A stretch of DNA of 64,000 bases. Source: Rugosimonospora acidiphila (GTDB lineage Bacteria > Actinomycetota > Actinomycetes > Mycobacteriales > Micromonosporaceae). A model generated the notes under the pieces. That model was not told where the DNA came from, searched no databases, and was given only the letters and a program-made list of their open reading frames with translations. This document shows, one piece after another, positions 50,328 to 59,864 of this stretch. Both the position numbers and the translations under genes were made by a program. Where the stretch lies: assembly GCF_039543385.1 (NCBI RefSeq), contig NZ_BAABJQ010000004.1, positions 62,001-126,000 of the forward strand. The letters run 5' to 3'. Positions within the stretch are counted from its first letter, which is position 1. The number at the start of each line of letters is the position of its first letter.

Positions 50328-51818
50328 TCAGGCGAAGTAGCGCCAGACGCGCAGGCGCTCGCCGAGCGTCTCGCAGACCAGGTAGTCCCCGAAGGCGCGG
50401 CACTGGCCCTTGAGCACGTCGGAGGCGAAGCCGATGGTGCTCATCGCCAGCGGCTTCGCGCCCACCACCCCGAACCACACCCGCCCGTCCGGCAGGTCCG
50501 GCCACCGGGCGAAGATCGGCAACCGGGTGCCGCCCATGATCGACTGCCAGCCGTCCAGGTCCAGCAGGCTCCGGCCGGTACCGGCCACGACCAGCCCGGC
50601 CGTCGAGTTGCCCAACGGCTGCACCAGCACGTCGCCGGCGAGCGCCGACGGCAACTGCGACGCCAGGCCGCCGCCGGGCACCTCGACCGCCACGTGTTGG
50701 GGCGACTGCCACCGCTGCCGACCGGTGACCGGATCCAGCACGGTCAGCCCGTGGTCGTCGGACAGGCAGAGCAGCCGCGCGCACGGGTACGTGCCGTAGG
50801 TGACCCCGGTGCCGGTAACCGTCCACAGTGGATGCAGCGTGGCCGAGTCGTACGCGATGACCCGGGTGGAGCCGTTGCCGTCGGAGCCCACCAGGAGCCG
50901 ATCGCCGATCGTCGACAGGACCGGGGCGAGGCCCAGCGTCTCGGCGTCGACCTGGTCGCCCGGATCGGGATCCGACCGCGCCTCGGTCGAGCCGAAATCG
51001 CCCTGGTCGGAGTCGCTCGGGTCGGCATCGGCCGAGTCGGGATCGGCCGAGTCGGGATCGGCCGAGTCGGGATCGGCTGAGGGCACCCGGACCGTACCCA
51101 GCGTCCGGCCGCTGAACAGGTCGACCACGCGCAGGTCGCCATCCGGACACAGCACCGCCATCCGGGTGCCCGAGCCCGGCTCCCCCGTCACCGCGTGCTG
51201 GCAGCCGGCCGACAGCTCGTAGCTCCATGCCGCCGCGCCGCTGTGCAGGTCCACCGCCTCGACGACGGTGGCCAGCTGCTCGGAGAGCATCACGCCCTGC
51301 CGCGCGACCGGGCCGGTGTCCACCGCGTACGCGTGCGCCAGCAGCACCCGGCCGCCCGGCGCCAGCATGTCCATCGAGTACCGGTTGTGCCACAGCAGCC
51401 GGCCGGTCGCCTCGTCCAGGGCGACCGTGTGGTCCCCGTCCAGCCCGGGCGCGTACATGGTGGCCACCAGCACACCCTCGCTGGTCTGCAGGCTCACCAG
51501 CGTGGAGAGCGCCGAGACGGCGGTGCTCCAGCGCCGGTGCCCGGTCCGCAGGTCGTAGCCGGTCACCCGGTTGCCGCCGGGGCCCACCTGGGCGACGAAG
51601 ATCTGGTCGCCGTCCACGATGTACTGGGCGCCGGCCGCGAACGGCAGGGTGCTGAGGACCCGCAGTCTCGACGAGGCCGGACCGAGCTCCCCCGTGAGCG
51701 TCAGGCTCAGCGCCAGGATCAGCAGCGCGGCGGCGAGCCTGGACCCGCGCCGGATCGCGTGCCGCCGCGACAGGTGGGAGCCCTCGGCGCCGGGCTCCAG
51801 GACGCCAAGCTCGATCAT
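50328..51818 (-). CDS. PQQ-type beta-propeller membrane protein, copy B
   Basis: A 496-residue protein. After a cytoplasmic start MIELGVLEPGAEG and a basic stretch, one membrane segment (LAAALLILALSLTL, about 35-50) anchors an outer PQQ-like propeller. Repeated blade motifs include GYDLRTGHRRWSTAVS, ALDEATGRLLWHNR and VLDPVTGRQRWQSP. A blade-surface insert of DPDSA repeats lies near residue 255. ATG 51818 overlaps the stop of copy A (ATGA). Both copies end in VWRY(F/A)A. Function unknown; BamB/AfsK-like propellers often sense envelope signals. Confidence 0.75.
   Translation of the reverse strand: MIELGVLEPGAEGSHLSRRHAIRRGSRLAAALLILALSLTLTGELGPASSRLRVLSTLPFAAGAQYIVDGDQIFVAQVGPGGNRVTGYDLRTGHRRWSTAVSALSTLVSLQTSEGVLVATMYAPGLDGDHTVALDEATGRLLWHNRYSMDMLAPGGRVLLAHAYAVDTGPVARQGVMLSEQLATVVEAVDLHSGAAAWSYELSAGCQHAVTGEPGSGTRMAVLCPDGDLRVVDLFSGRTLGTVRVPSADPDSADPDSADPDSADADPSDSDQGDFGSTEARSDPDPGDQVDAETLGLAPVLSTIGDRLLVGSDGNGSTRVIAYDSATLHPLWTVTGTGVTYGTYPCARLLCLSDDHGLTVLDPVTGRQRWQSPQHVAVEVPGGGLASQLPSALAGDVLVQPLGNSTAGLVVAGTGRSLLDLDGWQSIMGGTRLPIFARWPDLPDGRVWFGVVGAKPLAMSTIGFASDVLKGQCRAFGDYLVCETLGERLRVWRYFA
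51031..51075. repeat. Three perfect 15-bp repeats inside propeller gene B
   Basis: GCCGAGTCGGGATCG three times (51031-51045, 51046-51060, 51061-51075) encodes ADPDS units on the minus strand. The acidic insert sits between propeller blades. Confidence 0.92.
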
Positions 51819-53140
51819 GCCGCGTACCGCCACACCGAGACGTCGCTCTCCATGCTCGCGCAGAACAGCAGGTCACGGTCTGGCTGGCAGCCCTGCAACC
51901 CGATCCCGGTCACCCGGGCCATCGGGTGCAGCACGGCACCCCCGGGGTCCAGCCTGGCGAACCAGGTGTACCGGTAGTCCGACGAGTCCGGCTCGGCCAT
52001 CAGCCGGGCCGTGCCGAACGCCGCCAGCGGTGACCAGCCGCCCAGGCCGAGCAGCAGCCGCCCGGTGCGCGCGTCCAGCACCCCGCTGCGCTCGCCCGCG
52101 GCGATCCGGTACCCGAGCAGCTCATCGCCCTCGATGAGGCTGGCGCCCTGCCAGTCGCTCACGCTCCACCGGATCGAACCGCTGCCCGGATCCAGCCCGA
52201 CGAGCCGGTCCAGTTCGGCCACGCACAGCACCGGTCCGCAGTCGCCGGGGAAGCCGAAGTACGGGCCCGATCGCTGCCACCGGCGAGTCAGGCCGGGCAG
52301 CGTGTAGTCGGTCAGCGCGGTGACGGAGCCGGCGCGGCGCTGCACGATCACCGAGGTACCCACGACGCTCACGCTGGTCTGCCCGGTCGGGTCGTTCGCG
52401 CCGTCCGGGCCGGACATGCCGGCCAGCCGCGTCCTGCCGAGCACGGCGCCGGTGGCACGGGCCAGTACCGTGGCGACCCCGTCCGGCCCGACCACCAGGA
52501 TGTCCGGCGCGTCGCTGCGCCGCCAGTCCGCGAGCTGCACCTGGGAGCCCGCCTCGATCGGCCGCGACCAGCTCACATGGCCGGTACGCATCTGCACGAA
52601 CCGAAGCTGCCTGGGGCCGGCCGGGGCGCCGAGCAGCAGCAGGGCGTACTGCCCGCGCTGCGCCTGCGCGTCGGGCGGCCAGGACCACAGCGGGTACCCG
52701 GCGGTGCTCCACAGCCGCCGCCCGGTGTTCACGTCCAGCACGGTGAGCCGCGCCGAATCGGGTACCGGCTCGAACGTGCTGACCGCGACCACCCCGGCCG
52801 CGCCGATGTACCGCAGGTTCTCCGGCGTGTCCGAGACCGGCGTACGCCAGAGCCGCCGCCCGGTCGCTATCGAGTACCGGCTCACGTCCTGACCGCCGAG
52901 CGTCTGCTCGCCGACGAACACCGACCGCGGCCCGGGCTCGACGGTGACCTGCCCCTGCACCGAGATCGTGGCCACCCGGACGAACGCCGAACGGGGCGGC
53001 GCCGCGGAGACCGACAGCAGCAGCACGAGCACCCCGGCCAATCCCGCCAGGAAAAATCGGGGTCGTGCCCTGCGGTGCCCGGGTGCGTCCTCATCCACCG
53101 ACCAGTCATCACCGAGATCGATGAGTACCGTCGTTCCCAC
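51815..53140 (-). CDS. PQQ-type beta-propeller membrane protein, copy A
   Basis: A 441-residue protein. It has an acidic cytoplasmic start TTVLIDLGDDWSVDEDA, one membrane segment (FFLAGLAGVLVLLLSVSAA, about 29-47) and an extracytoplasmic propeller with blades such as RYSIATGRRLWRTPVS, VLDVNTGRRLWSTAG and GLDPGSGSIRWSV. It shares architecture and C-terminal VWRYAA with copy B, so the pair arose by tandem duplication. The IDLG/IELG N-terminal motif is common to both and may bind a cytoplasmic partner. GTG 53140 follows GGGGTGGCG. The two are translationally coupled. Confidence 0.76.
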   Translation of the reverse strand: MGTTVLIDLGDDWSVDEDAPGHRRARPRFFLAGLAGVLVLLLSVSAAPPRSAFVRVATISVQGQVTVEPGPRSVFVGEQTLGGQDVSRYSIATGRRLWRTPVSDTPENLRYIGAAGVVAVSTFEPVPDSARLTVLDVNTGRRLWSTAGYPLWSWPPDAQAQRGQYALLLLGAPAGPRQLRFVQMRTGHVSWSRPIEAGSQVQLADWRRSDAPDILVVGPDGVATVLARATGAVLGRTRLAGMSGPDGANDPTGQTSVSVVGTSVIVQRRAGSVTALTDYTLPGLTRRWQRSGPYFGFPGDCGPVLCVAELDRLVGLDPGSGSIRWSVSDWQGASLIEGDELLGYRIAAGERSGVLDARTGRLLLGLGGWSPLAAFGTARLMAEPDSSDYRYTWFARLDPGGAVLHPMARVTGIGLQGCQPDRDLLFCASMESDVSVWRYAA

Positions 53141-53311
53141 CCGCCACCCCGATCCGCGCCGTGCTCACGGCTCGTCGTCGCGGTGGCCACCGCCAACAGG
53201 AATCGGTGGTGGCCACCGGATCGACGATGTGAACAGCTCTCGCGTATCCGGTACCCCGAAGCGGGTGGCTAACCGCCCCCGAACGGCTGAATCGGTGGGC
53301 GGCCTTCGGGG

Positions 53312-55261
53312 TTAATGGCGGGCACGCACCCGGTTCGGTGGCGCCGCGAGCGGGGTCTCCGCCGCCTCCAGGCCGGAGATCGTCTCCACCACGAAGCGGG
53401 CGACGTCCTGCACGGTGAGGCCGAGGTCCGCCAGGATCTCGGCGCGGGTGCCGTGCGGGTGCCATCCGGCCGGGACGCCCAGGTTGTGCAGCGGCACCGA
53501 CAGCTTGGCGTCGCGCATCGCCTGGCCCAGCGCGTCGCCGATCCCGCCGTCGCGCACGCCGTCCTCGACGCTGACCACCAGCCGGTGCTCGCCGGCCAGG
53601 GCGACCAGTTCCTCGGGGATCGGCCGGACCCAGCGCGGATCGACCACGGTCACCCCGTAGCCCTGCTCCGCTACCCGGCCGGCGGCCTCGACGGCCAGGT
53701 GCCCGAAGGCGCCGACGGCCACCAGCAGCACGTCGCGGCGCTCACCGCGGGACAGGATGTCGACCGGGCCGCGCCGGTCGATCGCGGGCAGGTCCTCCGG
53801 TACCGCACCGGTCGGGAACCGCACCAACGTCGGACCGTCCGCGACCGCCGCCGCCTCGCGCAGTTCCGCGCGCAGCGTGGCGCCGTCCCGCGGGGCCGCC
53901 ATGCGCAGCCCGGGGACCACGCCGAAGGCCGCCATGTCCCAGATGCCGTAGTGGCTGGGGCCGTCCGGGCCGGTGATGCCCGCCCGGTCCAGCACGAAGG
54001 TCACCGGCAGCTCGTGCATGGCCACGTCCAGCAGCACCTGGTCGAACGCCCGGTTCAGGAAGGTCGCGTAGAGCGCCACCACCGGATGCATGCCGCCCAT
54101 GGCCAGGCCGGCCGCCGAGGTCACCGCGTGCTGCTCGGCGATGCCGACATCGAAGGCGCGCTCCGGATAGGCGCGCATCAGCTTGGCCACGCCCGTCGGC
54201 TCGGCCATGGCCGCCGTGATCCCAACGATGTCCGGCCGCCGTTGCGCCAGCGCCACCAGTTCGTCGGCGAACACGCTGGTCCACTTCAGCGTGGGCGGGG
54301 CCAGCAGCTTGCCGGTCTGCACGTCGAAGGCGCCCGGGCCGTGCAGGCAGTCGGCCTCGTCGTCCTCGGCCGGCCGGTACCCGTACCCCTTGCGGGTCAC
54401 CGCGTGCACGATCACCGGGCCCCGGAAACCCTTGGCCCGGCGCAGCGCGGACTCCACGGCGACGATGTCGTGCCCGTCGACCGGACCCACGTACTTGATG
54501 CCCAGGTCCTCGAACATGGCCTGGGGCGCCACCGCGTCCTTGATGCCCTTCTTGACCGCGTGCAGCGTCTCGTACAGCGGCGCGCCGACCAGCGGGGTCC
54601 GGCCGAGCGCGTCCTTGACCAGGTCGAGAACCTTCTCGTACCCGGGGTTGAGGCGCAGCGCGGCGAGATGGTCGGCCAGGCCCCCGATCGTCGGCGCGTA
54701 CGAGCGGCCGTTGTCGTTGACCACGATCACCAGTGGGTTGCGGGCGGCGGCGATGTTGTTCAGCGCCTCCCAGCACATGCCGCCGGTCAGCGCGCCGTCG
54801 CCGACCACGGCGACCACGTGCCGGCCCTCGCCACGCAGCGCGAACGCCTTGGCGAGCCCGTCGGCGTAGGACAGCGCGGTCGACGCGTGTGAGTTCTCGA
54901 TCTGGTCATGGTCGGACTCGGCGCGGCTCGGGTACCCGGACAGGCCGCCGCGGCGGCGCAGCAGGCCGAAGCCCTCCTGCCGACCTGTCACCATCTTGTG
55001 CACATATGCCTGATGTCCGGTGTCGAACAAAATGCGGTCTGTGGGCGAATCAAAGACCCGGTGCAGCGCCAGGGTCAGCTCAACAACCCCCAGGTTGGGA
55101 CCCAGGTGGCCGCCTGTGCGCGACACCTTCGCGACCAGAAAGTCGCGAATCTCGCCGGAGAGGACCGCCAGCTCGGCCGGCGTGAGGTCCTTCAGGTCGC
55201 CCGGTCCGGCGATGCGGGCAAGCATCGGGAACTCGGCATCGGTACCAGCAAAGGCGCTCAT
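53312..55261 (-). CDS. dxs: 1-deoxy-D-xylulose-5-phosphate synthase
   Basis: A 649-residue thiamine-diphosphate enzyme that condenses pyruvate and glyceraldehyde 3-phosphate at the start of the MEP isoprenoid route. Motifs: GHLGPNLGVVELTLALH near the N-terminus, VVGDGALTGGMCWEALNN (ThDP/Mg binding), DVGIAEQHAVTSAAGLA with the catalytic Glu, and DRAGITGPDGPSHYG. Length is typical. The ATG at 55261 lies eight bases after TAGAGT. No other MEP gene is near. Confidence 0.96.
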   Translation of the reverse strand: MSAFAGTDAEFPMLARIAGPGDLKDLTPAELAVLSGEIRDFLVAKVSRTGGHLGPNLGVVELTLALHRVFDSPTDRILFDTGHQAYVHKMVTGRQEGFGLLRRRGGLSGYPSRAESDHDQIENSHASTALSYADGLAKAFALRGEGRHVVAVVGDGALTGGMCWEALNNIAAARNPLVIVVNDNGRSYAPTIGGLADHLAALRLNPGYEKVLDLVKDALGRTPLVGAPLYETLHAVKKGIKDAVAPQAMFEDLGIKYVGPVDGHDIVAVESALRRAKGFRGPVIVHAVTRKGYGYRPAEDDEADCLHGPGAFDVQTGKLLAPPTLKWTSVFADELVALAQRRPDIVGITAAMAEPTGVAKLMRAYPERAFDVGIAEQHAVTSAAGLAMGGMHPVVALYATFLNRAFDQVLLDVAMHELPVTFVLDRAGITGPDGPSHYGIWDMAAFGVVPGLRMAAPRDGATLRAELREAAAVADGPTLVRFPTGAVPEDLPAIDRRGPVDILSRGERRDVLLVAVGAFGHLAVEAAGRVAEQGYGVTVVDPRWVRPIPEELVALAGEHRLVVSVEDGVRDGGIGDALGQAMRDAKLSVPLHNLGVPAGWHPHGTRAEILADLGLTVQDVARFVVETISGLEAAETPLAAPPNRVRARH

Positions 55262-55269
55262 GACCAATC

Positions 55270-55275
55270 ACTCTA
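55270..55275 (-). promoter_or_regulatory. -10 element near the dxs start
   Basis: On the minus strand TAGAGT lies eight bases before ATG 55261, so the dxs transcript should carry at most one or two leader bases. The 395 bp between dxs and the RNA methyltransferase stop hold no other gene. Confidence 0.5.
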
Positions 55276-55603
55276 ACTGGAGATCGCAGCGCCGCTCCCC
55301 GACCCGGCCACCGAGATTCACGCGCCCCCGCCTCCCGACCCCTCGCCGGGCGCTGGCGGCGCCGCGCACGGGGCCACCTCGGCCCCGTCCGTGGCGCACC
55401 CGCTCATCGAGCGTGAACACTTCCATGGCGGCGGTCACCCCGCCGCCGCCGGGCCGCGCAACGGCAGGTCACGACGTGCCGCGTCCGCCGCGACGGATCT
55501 GGCCGACCGCACCCGCGCACGGCACTGGACCGGCCTCGATGAGGCTGGACCGGCGCCGACGAGGCTGGGCCGGCCGCGGCGGGTCGGGCCCGCGCCGCCG
55601 GTC

Positions 55604-55663
55604 GGCGGTAGCCGCGGTGCCGGCGCTCAGGCCGGCGGTAGCCGCGGTGCCGGCGCTCAGGCC
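55604..55663. repeat. Perfect 30-bp direct repeat over the methyltransferase stop
   Basis: Two adjacent identical 30-bp units (55604-55633 and 55634-55663) begin GGCGGTAGCCGCGGTGCC. The second contains the stop triplet (55657-55659) of the minus-strand methyltransferase; the first is an untranslated duplicate. Confidence 0.95.
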
Positions 55664-57006
55664 GGTGTCAGCAGGCCGACGCACTCCACGTGGTGGGTCA
55701 TCGGGAAGGCATCGAAGGCGCGCAGCGCGACCAGCCGGAAGCCGTGCTCACGGAAGGTCGCCACGTCCCTGGCGAACGCCGCCGGATCGCAGGCCACGTA
55801 GGCCACCGCGCGCGGCGCCGCGCCCGCCACCATCCGCACCACGGCCGCTCCGGCGCCGGTACGCGGCGGGTCCAGCACCACCACGTCCGGGGAGTCCGAG
55901 GGCCGGAATCGCTCCACCGTCGACCGTACAATGTGGACGTTGGACAGGTCGGTCAGCGACGTCCGTGCCGCCGAGGCCGCCGCCCGGTCGGACTCCACCA
56001 GGGTCACCGCGGCGACCCGTGGCGCGAGCGCGGCGGCGAACAGCCCCGCGCCGCCGTAGAGGTCCCAGGTCCGCTCGCCCGCGGCGGGCTCCAGCAGCTC
56101 CAGTACCGCCGCCGCCAGCGTGTCCGGCGCGGCCGGATGCACCTGCCAGAACGCCTCGACCGGCAGCTGCCATTCGCGCCCCACCGCCCGCTCGCGCACC
56201 TGCGCCGGGCCGGACACCACGCCCGACGCGTCGCCGAGCACCGTCACGTCGCCGCCGCTCGCGGCGACCACCTCGACGCCGTTGTCGACGGGCCACGGCA
56301 CACCGGTCACCGCCGCGTCCCGCACGCCCGGGTGGGCGATCCGGCACTGGTCGACCGGAACCACCTCATGGGAACGGTGAGCCAGCAGCCCGGCCCGGCC
56401 GGTCGCGTCCACCGCGTACCGCACCCGGGAACGCCAGCCCAGCGCTCCGCCGGGCAGCTCGCGTACCCGGATCCCCAGCGCGTCCACCTCGTCCACCGGC
56501 AGCCGGCCCAGCCGCAGCAGCTGCTCGCGTACGACCGCCGCCTTGAGCCCGCGCTGGGCCTCAGGCACCGCGTGCTGGAAGTCGCACCCGCCGCACCGCC
56601 CGGCGTACGGGCACGGCGGCGTCACCCGGTCCGGCGAGGCGCGGAGCACCGCCACCGCGTCGGCGCGCAAGTAGCCGGCCAGCACCTCGGTGACCGACAC
56701 GGTCACCCGCTCCTGCGGCAGCGCGTGCCGCACGAAGACCACCCGACCGTCCGGCGCGCGGGCCACGCAGTGCCCGCCGTGCGCCACCGCGCCCACCTCG
56801 ACGTCGAACCGGTCGCCGACCAGCGGACCGTCGTCGCCCCACGGAGCGCCGCTCGACGCGGCACCGGCGGGCGACGAGGCACCGCGATGCGACGGGGCAC
56901 CGCCGGGCACCTCGCCGGGCGGGCGCGAGGGGTCCTCGCCCGCGCCACGACCCGGCTCCGGCGGCGTTCCGCCGGAGCCCGGCACCGCGATGTCAGGGAT
57001 CGTCAT
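55657..57006 (-). CDS. TRAM-domain RNA m5U methyltransferase (RlmD/TrmA family)
   Basis: A 449-residue RNA methyltransferase. About 58 low-complexity Gly/Pro/Ala residues precede a TRAM domain (VGDRFDVEVGAVAHGGHCVA). A 4Fe-4S cluster site follows (C132, C138, C141 in CPYAGRCGGC, and C221), then the SAM domain (WDLYGGAGLFAAAL). The catalytic loop is VVLDPPRTGAG and VACDPAAFARDV, with the nucleophilic Cys. It methylates uridine in rRNA or tRNA; the exact target cannot be told. ATG 57006 overlaps the stop of the transporter gene (ATGA). Confidence 0.88.
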   Translation of the reverse strand: MTIPDIAVPGSGGTPPEPGRGAGEDPSRPPGEVPGGAPSHRGASSPAGAASSGAPWGDDGPLVGDRFDVEVGAVAHGGHCVARAPDGRVVFVRHALPQERVTVSVTEVLAGYLRADAVAVLRASPDRVTPPCPYAGRCGGCDFQHAVPEAQRGLKAAVVREQLLRLGRLPVDEVDALGIRVRELPGGALGWRSRVRYAVDATGRAGLLAHRSHEVVPVDQCRIAHPGVRDAAVTGVPWPVDNGVEVVAASGGDVTVLGDASGVVSGPAQVRERAVGREWQLPVEAFWQVHPAAPDTLAAAVLELLEPAAGERTWDLYGGAGLFAAALAPRVAAVTLVESDRAAASAARTSLTDLSNVHIVRSTVERFRPSDSPDVVVLDPPRTGAGAAVVRMVAGAAPRAVAYVACDPAAFARDVATFREHGFRLVALRAFDAFPMTHHVECVGLLTPA

Positions 57007-59078
57007 TCCGCCGTGGCCGCCACTTCGTTGGGGGCCGCCGGGGACGGCTGCGCCGGCACCGGCGGCGTGCCGATGTCCGCCCGCGGACCGCGGACCGGCG
57101 CCGTGCGCGTCCCGTCCAGCCGGCTGAGGTCCTTGCTCTGGCTGGACTCCAGCTGCCAGGGCACGCTGACGACCATCACGCCCGGCTCGAACAGCAGCCG
57201 CGCCTTGAGCCGCAGCGCGCTCTGGTTGTGCAGCAGGTGCTCCCACCACTTACCCACCACGTACTCCGGGATGAACACCGTCACCACGTCGCGCGGCGAC
57301 TCCCGGCGCAGCGACTTCACGTAGTCGATGATCGGCCGGGTGATCTCGCGGTACGGCGAGTCGACCACGGTCAGCGACACCGGAAGGCCGCGCGCCTCCC
57401 AGTCCGCCTCGATCGCCCGGGTGTCCGCGTCGTCGACGTTGACGGTCACCGCGGTCAGCGTGTCCGGCCGGGTGCCCTGCGCGTACGCCAGGGCCCGCAG
57501 GGTGGGCAGGTGCACCTTGCTGACCAGCACGACCGCCTGGTTTCGGGCGGGCAGCATCTGGCGCTCATCGGTCGGCGTGAGCTCCTTGGCGACGTGGTCG
57601 TAGTGCTTGCGGATGGCCAACATGGTAAAGAAAATCACGGCCATCAGGGCGATGGAGATCCAGGCGCCGGCCAGGAACTTGGTGACCACCACCAGCACCA
57701 GCACGAAGCCGGTCATGGCCAGGCCGATGCCGTTGATCGTCCGGGAGCGCAGCATGCGGCGGCGGGCCGCTGGGTCCCGTTCCACGCGCAGCTGCCGGTT
57801 CCAGTGCCGCAGCATGCCGGTCTGGGACAGCGTGAACGACACGAACACGCCGACGATGTAGAGCTGGATCAGTCGGGTGGACTGGGCGTCGAACGCCACG
57901 ATCAGGATGATCGCGAAGGTCGCCAGGAAGAGGATGCCGTTGCTGAAGGCCAGCCGGTCGCCGCGGGTGTGCAGCTGGCGGGGCAGGTAGCGGTCCTGGG
58001 CCAGGATCGCGCCGAGCACCGGGAAGCCGTTGAAGGCGGTGTTCGCGGCGAGCGCCAGGATGAGCGTGGTGGTCGCGATGACCAGGATGAACGCGGGGGT
58101 GAAGCTGCCGAAGACCGCGTGGGCCAGCTGGGCCGGCACGGTCTTCTGCTGGTACCCGGCGGGCAGCGCCTGGGTGGCGGTGTCCACGATCTTCAGGCCG
58201 GTCAGCCGGGCGAGCACCACGATGCCCATGAGCATGGTGATGGCGAGGGTGCCCAGCAACAGCAGCGTGGTCGCCGCGTTCTTGCTCTTGGGCTTCTCGA
58301 ACGCCGGTACACCGTTCGAGATCGCCTCGACGCCGGTCAGCGCCGTACAGCCGGAGGCGAAGGTACGCACCAGCAGGAAGGTGAGGGCCAGCCCGGCGAT
58401 CGAGTGGGTCTGGTGCACGACGATGCCGGCGCTCTCGGCCCGCAGGTGGTCGCCGAGCGCGAAGATCCGGAACAGGCCGACCCCGACCATCAGCAGGATC
58501 GAGCCCATAAAGGCATAGGTCGGTACGGCGAAGGCGGTACCGGCCTCCCGGATGCCGCGGAGGTTCATCGCGGTGAGCACGATGATCACGCCTACCGCGA
58601 ACTCAACCTGGTGGTGCGCGGCGAAGGGCCACGCGGAGCCCAGGTTCTCCACTCCGGACGAGACGGACACGGCCACCGTCAGCACATAGTCGACCATGAG
58701 CGCGCTGGCCACCACGAGACCGAACTTCGGCCCCAGATTGACCGTGGCGACCTCATAATCACCGCCCCCGGACGGGTAGGCGTGCACGTTCTGCCGGTAG
58801 CTGGCCACCACCGTCAACATCACCGCCACGACGCCCAGCGCGATCCATGGGGAGTAGGCGTAGAAGGAGGCCCCGCCGACGGAGAGGGTCAGCAAGATCT
58901 CGTCCGGGGCGTAGGCCACGGAAGACAGCGCATCGGAGGCGAATACGGGCAGCGCGATGCGCTTGGGAAGCAGCGTGTGCTGCATCCGGTCGGAACGGAA
59001 GGGCCGTCCGATCAATGCGCGCTTCAGCAGGGAGGCGGGGGTGGCCACGAGGAACAAGCGTACGGCCGATGTGCACAT
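57003..59078 (-). CDS. KimA-like potassium importer (APC superfamily)
   Basis: A 691-residue transporter with about twelve membrane segments and a cytoplasmic C-terminal domain of about 190 residues. Segments FASDALSSVAYAPDEILL, AYPSGGGDYEVATVNLG, DYVLTVAVSVSSG, SGCTALTGVEAISNGVPAF and FVSFTLSQTGM recall Bacillus KimA, a K+/H+ symporter inhibited by c-di-AMP. So do LIGRPFRSDR at the start and LLHNQSALRLKARL at the end. ATG 59078 is used; GTG 59048 is possible. It diverges from two TrkA/RCK genes and is coupled to the RNA methyltransferase. Potassium as substrate is inferred by homology and context. Confidence 0.8.
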   Translation of the reverse strand: MCTSAVRLFLVATPASLLKRALIGRPFRSDRMQHTLLPKRIALPVFASDALSSVAYAPDEILLTLSVGGASFYAYSPWIALGVVAVMLTVVASYRQNVHAYPSGGGDYEVATVNLGPKFGLVVASALMVDYVLTVAVSVSSGVENLGSAWPFAAHHQVEFAVGVIIVLTAMNLRGIREAGTAFAVPTYAFMGSILLMVGVGLFRIFALGDHLRAESAGIVVHQTHSIAGLALTFLLVRTFASGCTALTGVEAISNGVPAFEKPKSKNAATTLLLLGTLAITMLMGIVVLARLTGLKIVDTATQALPAGYQQKTVPAQLAHAVFGSFTPAFILVIATTTLILALAANTAFNGFPVLGAILAQDRYLPRQLHTRGDRLAFSNGILFLATFAIILIVAFDAQSTRLIQLYIVGVFVSFTLSQTGMLRHWNRQLRVERDPAARRRMLRSRTINGIGLAMTGFVLVLVVVTKFLAGAWISIALMAVIFFTMLAIRKHYDHVAKELTPTDERQMLPARNQAVVLVSKVHLPTLRALAYAQGTRPDTLTAVTVNVDDADTRAIEADWEARGLPVSLTVVDSPYREITRPIIDYVKSLRRESPRDVVTVFIPEYVVGKWWEHLLHNQSALRLKARLLFEPGVMVVSVPWQLESSQSKDLSRLDGTRTAPVRGPRADIGTPPVPAQPSPAAPNEVAATAE

Positions 59079-59163
59079 CGTGTCGGGTGGGTGATCGGCA
59101 AGAGTGTGCTCCGACCGTGTACCGTGCCGCTTCGTAAGACCCCGATGCCGGGAGGGCATTCCA

Positions 59164-59823
59164 GTGCACATCGTGATCATGGGCTGCGGTCGGGTCGGCT
59201 CGACCCTGGCGCACAGCCTGGAGGCCCGGGGCCACTCGGTCGCCGTGATCGACGTTCAGCCCGACGCGTTCCGCCGGCTCGGACCAGACTTCACCGGTCT
59301 GACCGTCACCGGCATCGGCTTCGACCGGGAGGTGTTGATCGCCGCCGGCATCGAGCGCGCGGACTCGTTCGCCGCCGTGTCCAGCGGGGACAACTCCAAC
59401 ATCATCTCGGCGCGGCTGGCCCGGGAGACCTTCGGAGTCCAGCGGGTGGTCGCCCGCATCTATGACCAGAAGCGCGCCGAGGTGTACGAGCGGCTCGGCA
59501 TCCCCACGGTGGCCACGGTCCGCTGGACCGCCGACCGGATGCTGCGCCACGTGGTTTCGGAGGGCAATGCCGAGGTCTGGCGCGACCCGACCGGTAGCGT
59601 GGCCGTGGTCGAGGTCCCGGTGCACGCCGGCTGGATCAGCCGGCCGATCCGGGCGCTCGAGGAGGCGACCGGCGCCAGGGTGGCCTACCTCATCCGGTTC
59701 GGGGTCGGCGCCCTGCCCACGGCGTCCACCGTGCTGCAGGATGGTGACCAGGTGTTCATGCTGCTCACCGACGACCTGGTCGAGCCGGTTTCCAAAATCG
59801 CCGGCTCCCAGCCCGCCGCCTGA
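59164..59823 (+). CDS. trkA: TrkA/RCK-domain potassium-regulatory protein, copy 1
   Basis: A 219-residue cytoplasmic RCK protein. The Rossmann RCK_N begins HIVIMGCGRVGSTLAHSLEA, and the acidic end of strand 2 (VIDVQ) suggests NAD(H) binding. RCK_C (about 135-215) contains VAVVEVPVHAGWISRPIRAL. It normally gates a Trk/Ktr channel, but no channel gene is present; the adjacent transporter is KimA-like. GTG 59164 follows GGGAGGG and is in a divergent 85-bp region. It is followed 41 bp later by a second copy. Confidence 0.88.
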   Translation: MHIVIMGCGRVGSTLAHSLEARGHSVAVIDVQPDAFRRLGPDFTGLTVTGIGFDREVLIAAGIERADSFAAVSSGDNSNIISARLARETFGVQRVVARIYDQKRAEVYERLGIPTVATVRWTADRMLRHVVSEGNAEVWRDPTGSVAVVEVPVHAGWISRPIRALEEATGARVAYLIRFGVGALPTASTVLQDGDQVFMLLTDDLVEPVSKIAGSQPAA

Positions 59824-59864
59824 GCCCGAGGGTGAGTGGATTGTTCGAGTGGGAGGGGGCAGAC

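Noticed and set aside
55391..55801. Open frames between dxs and the RNA methyltransferase
   Set aside because: Composed of Arg/Pro/Gly-rich low-complexity translation crossing the 30-bp repeat and the methyltransferase coding region.
59079..59163. c-di-AMP (ydaO-type) riboswitch upstream of the potassium genes
   Set aside because: The divergent gap is only 85 bp, too short for the element, and its conserved motifs are not visible.
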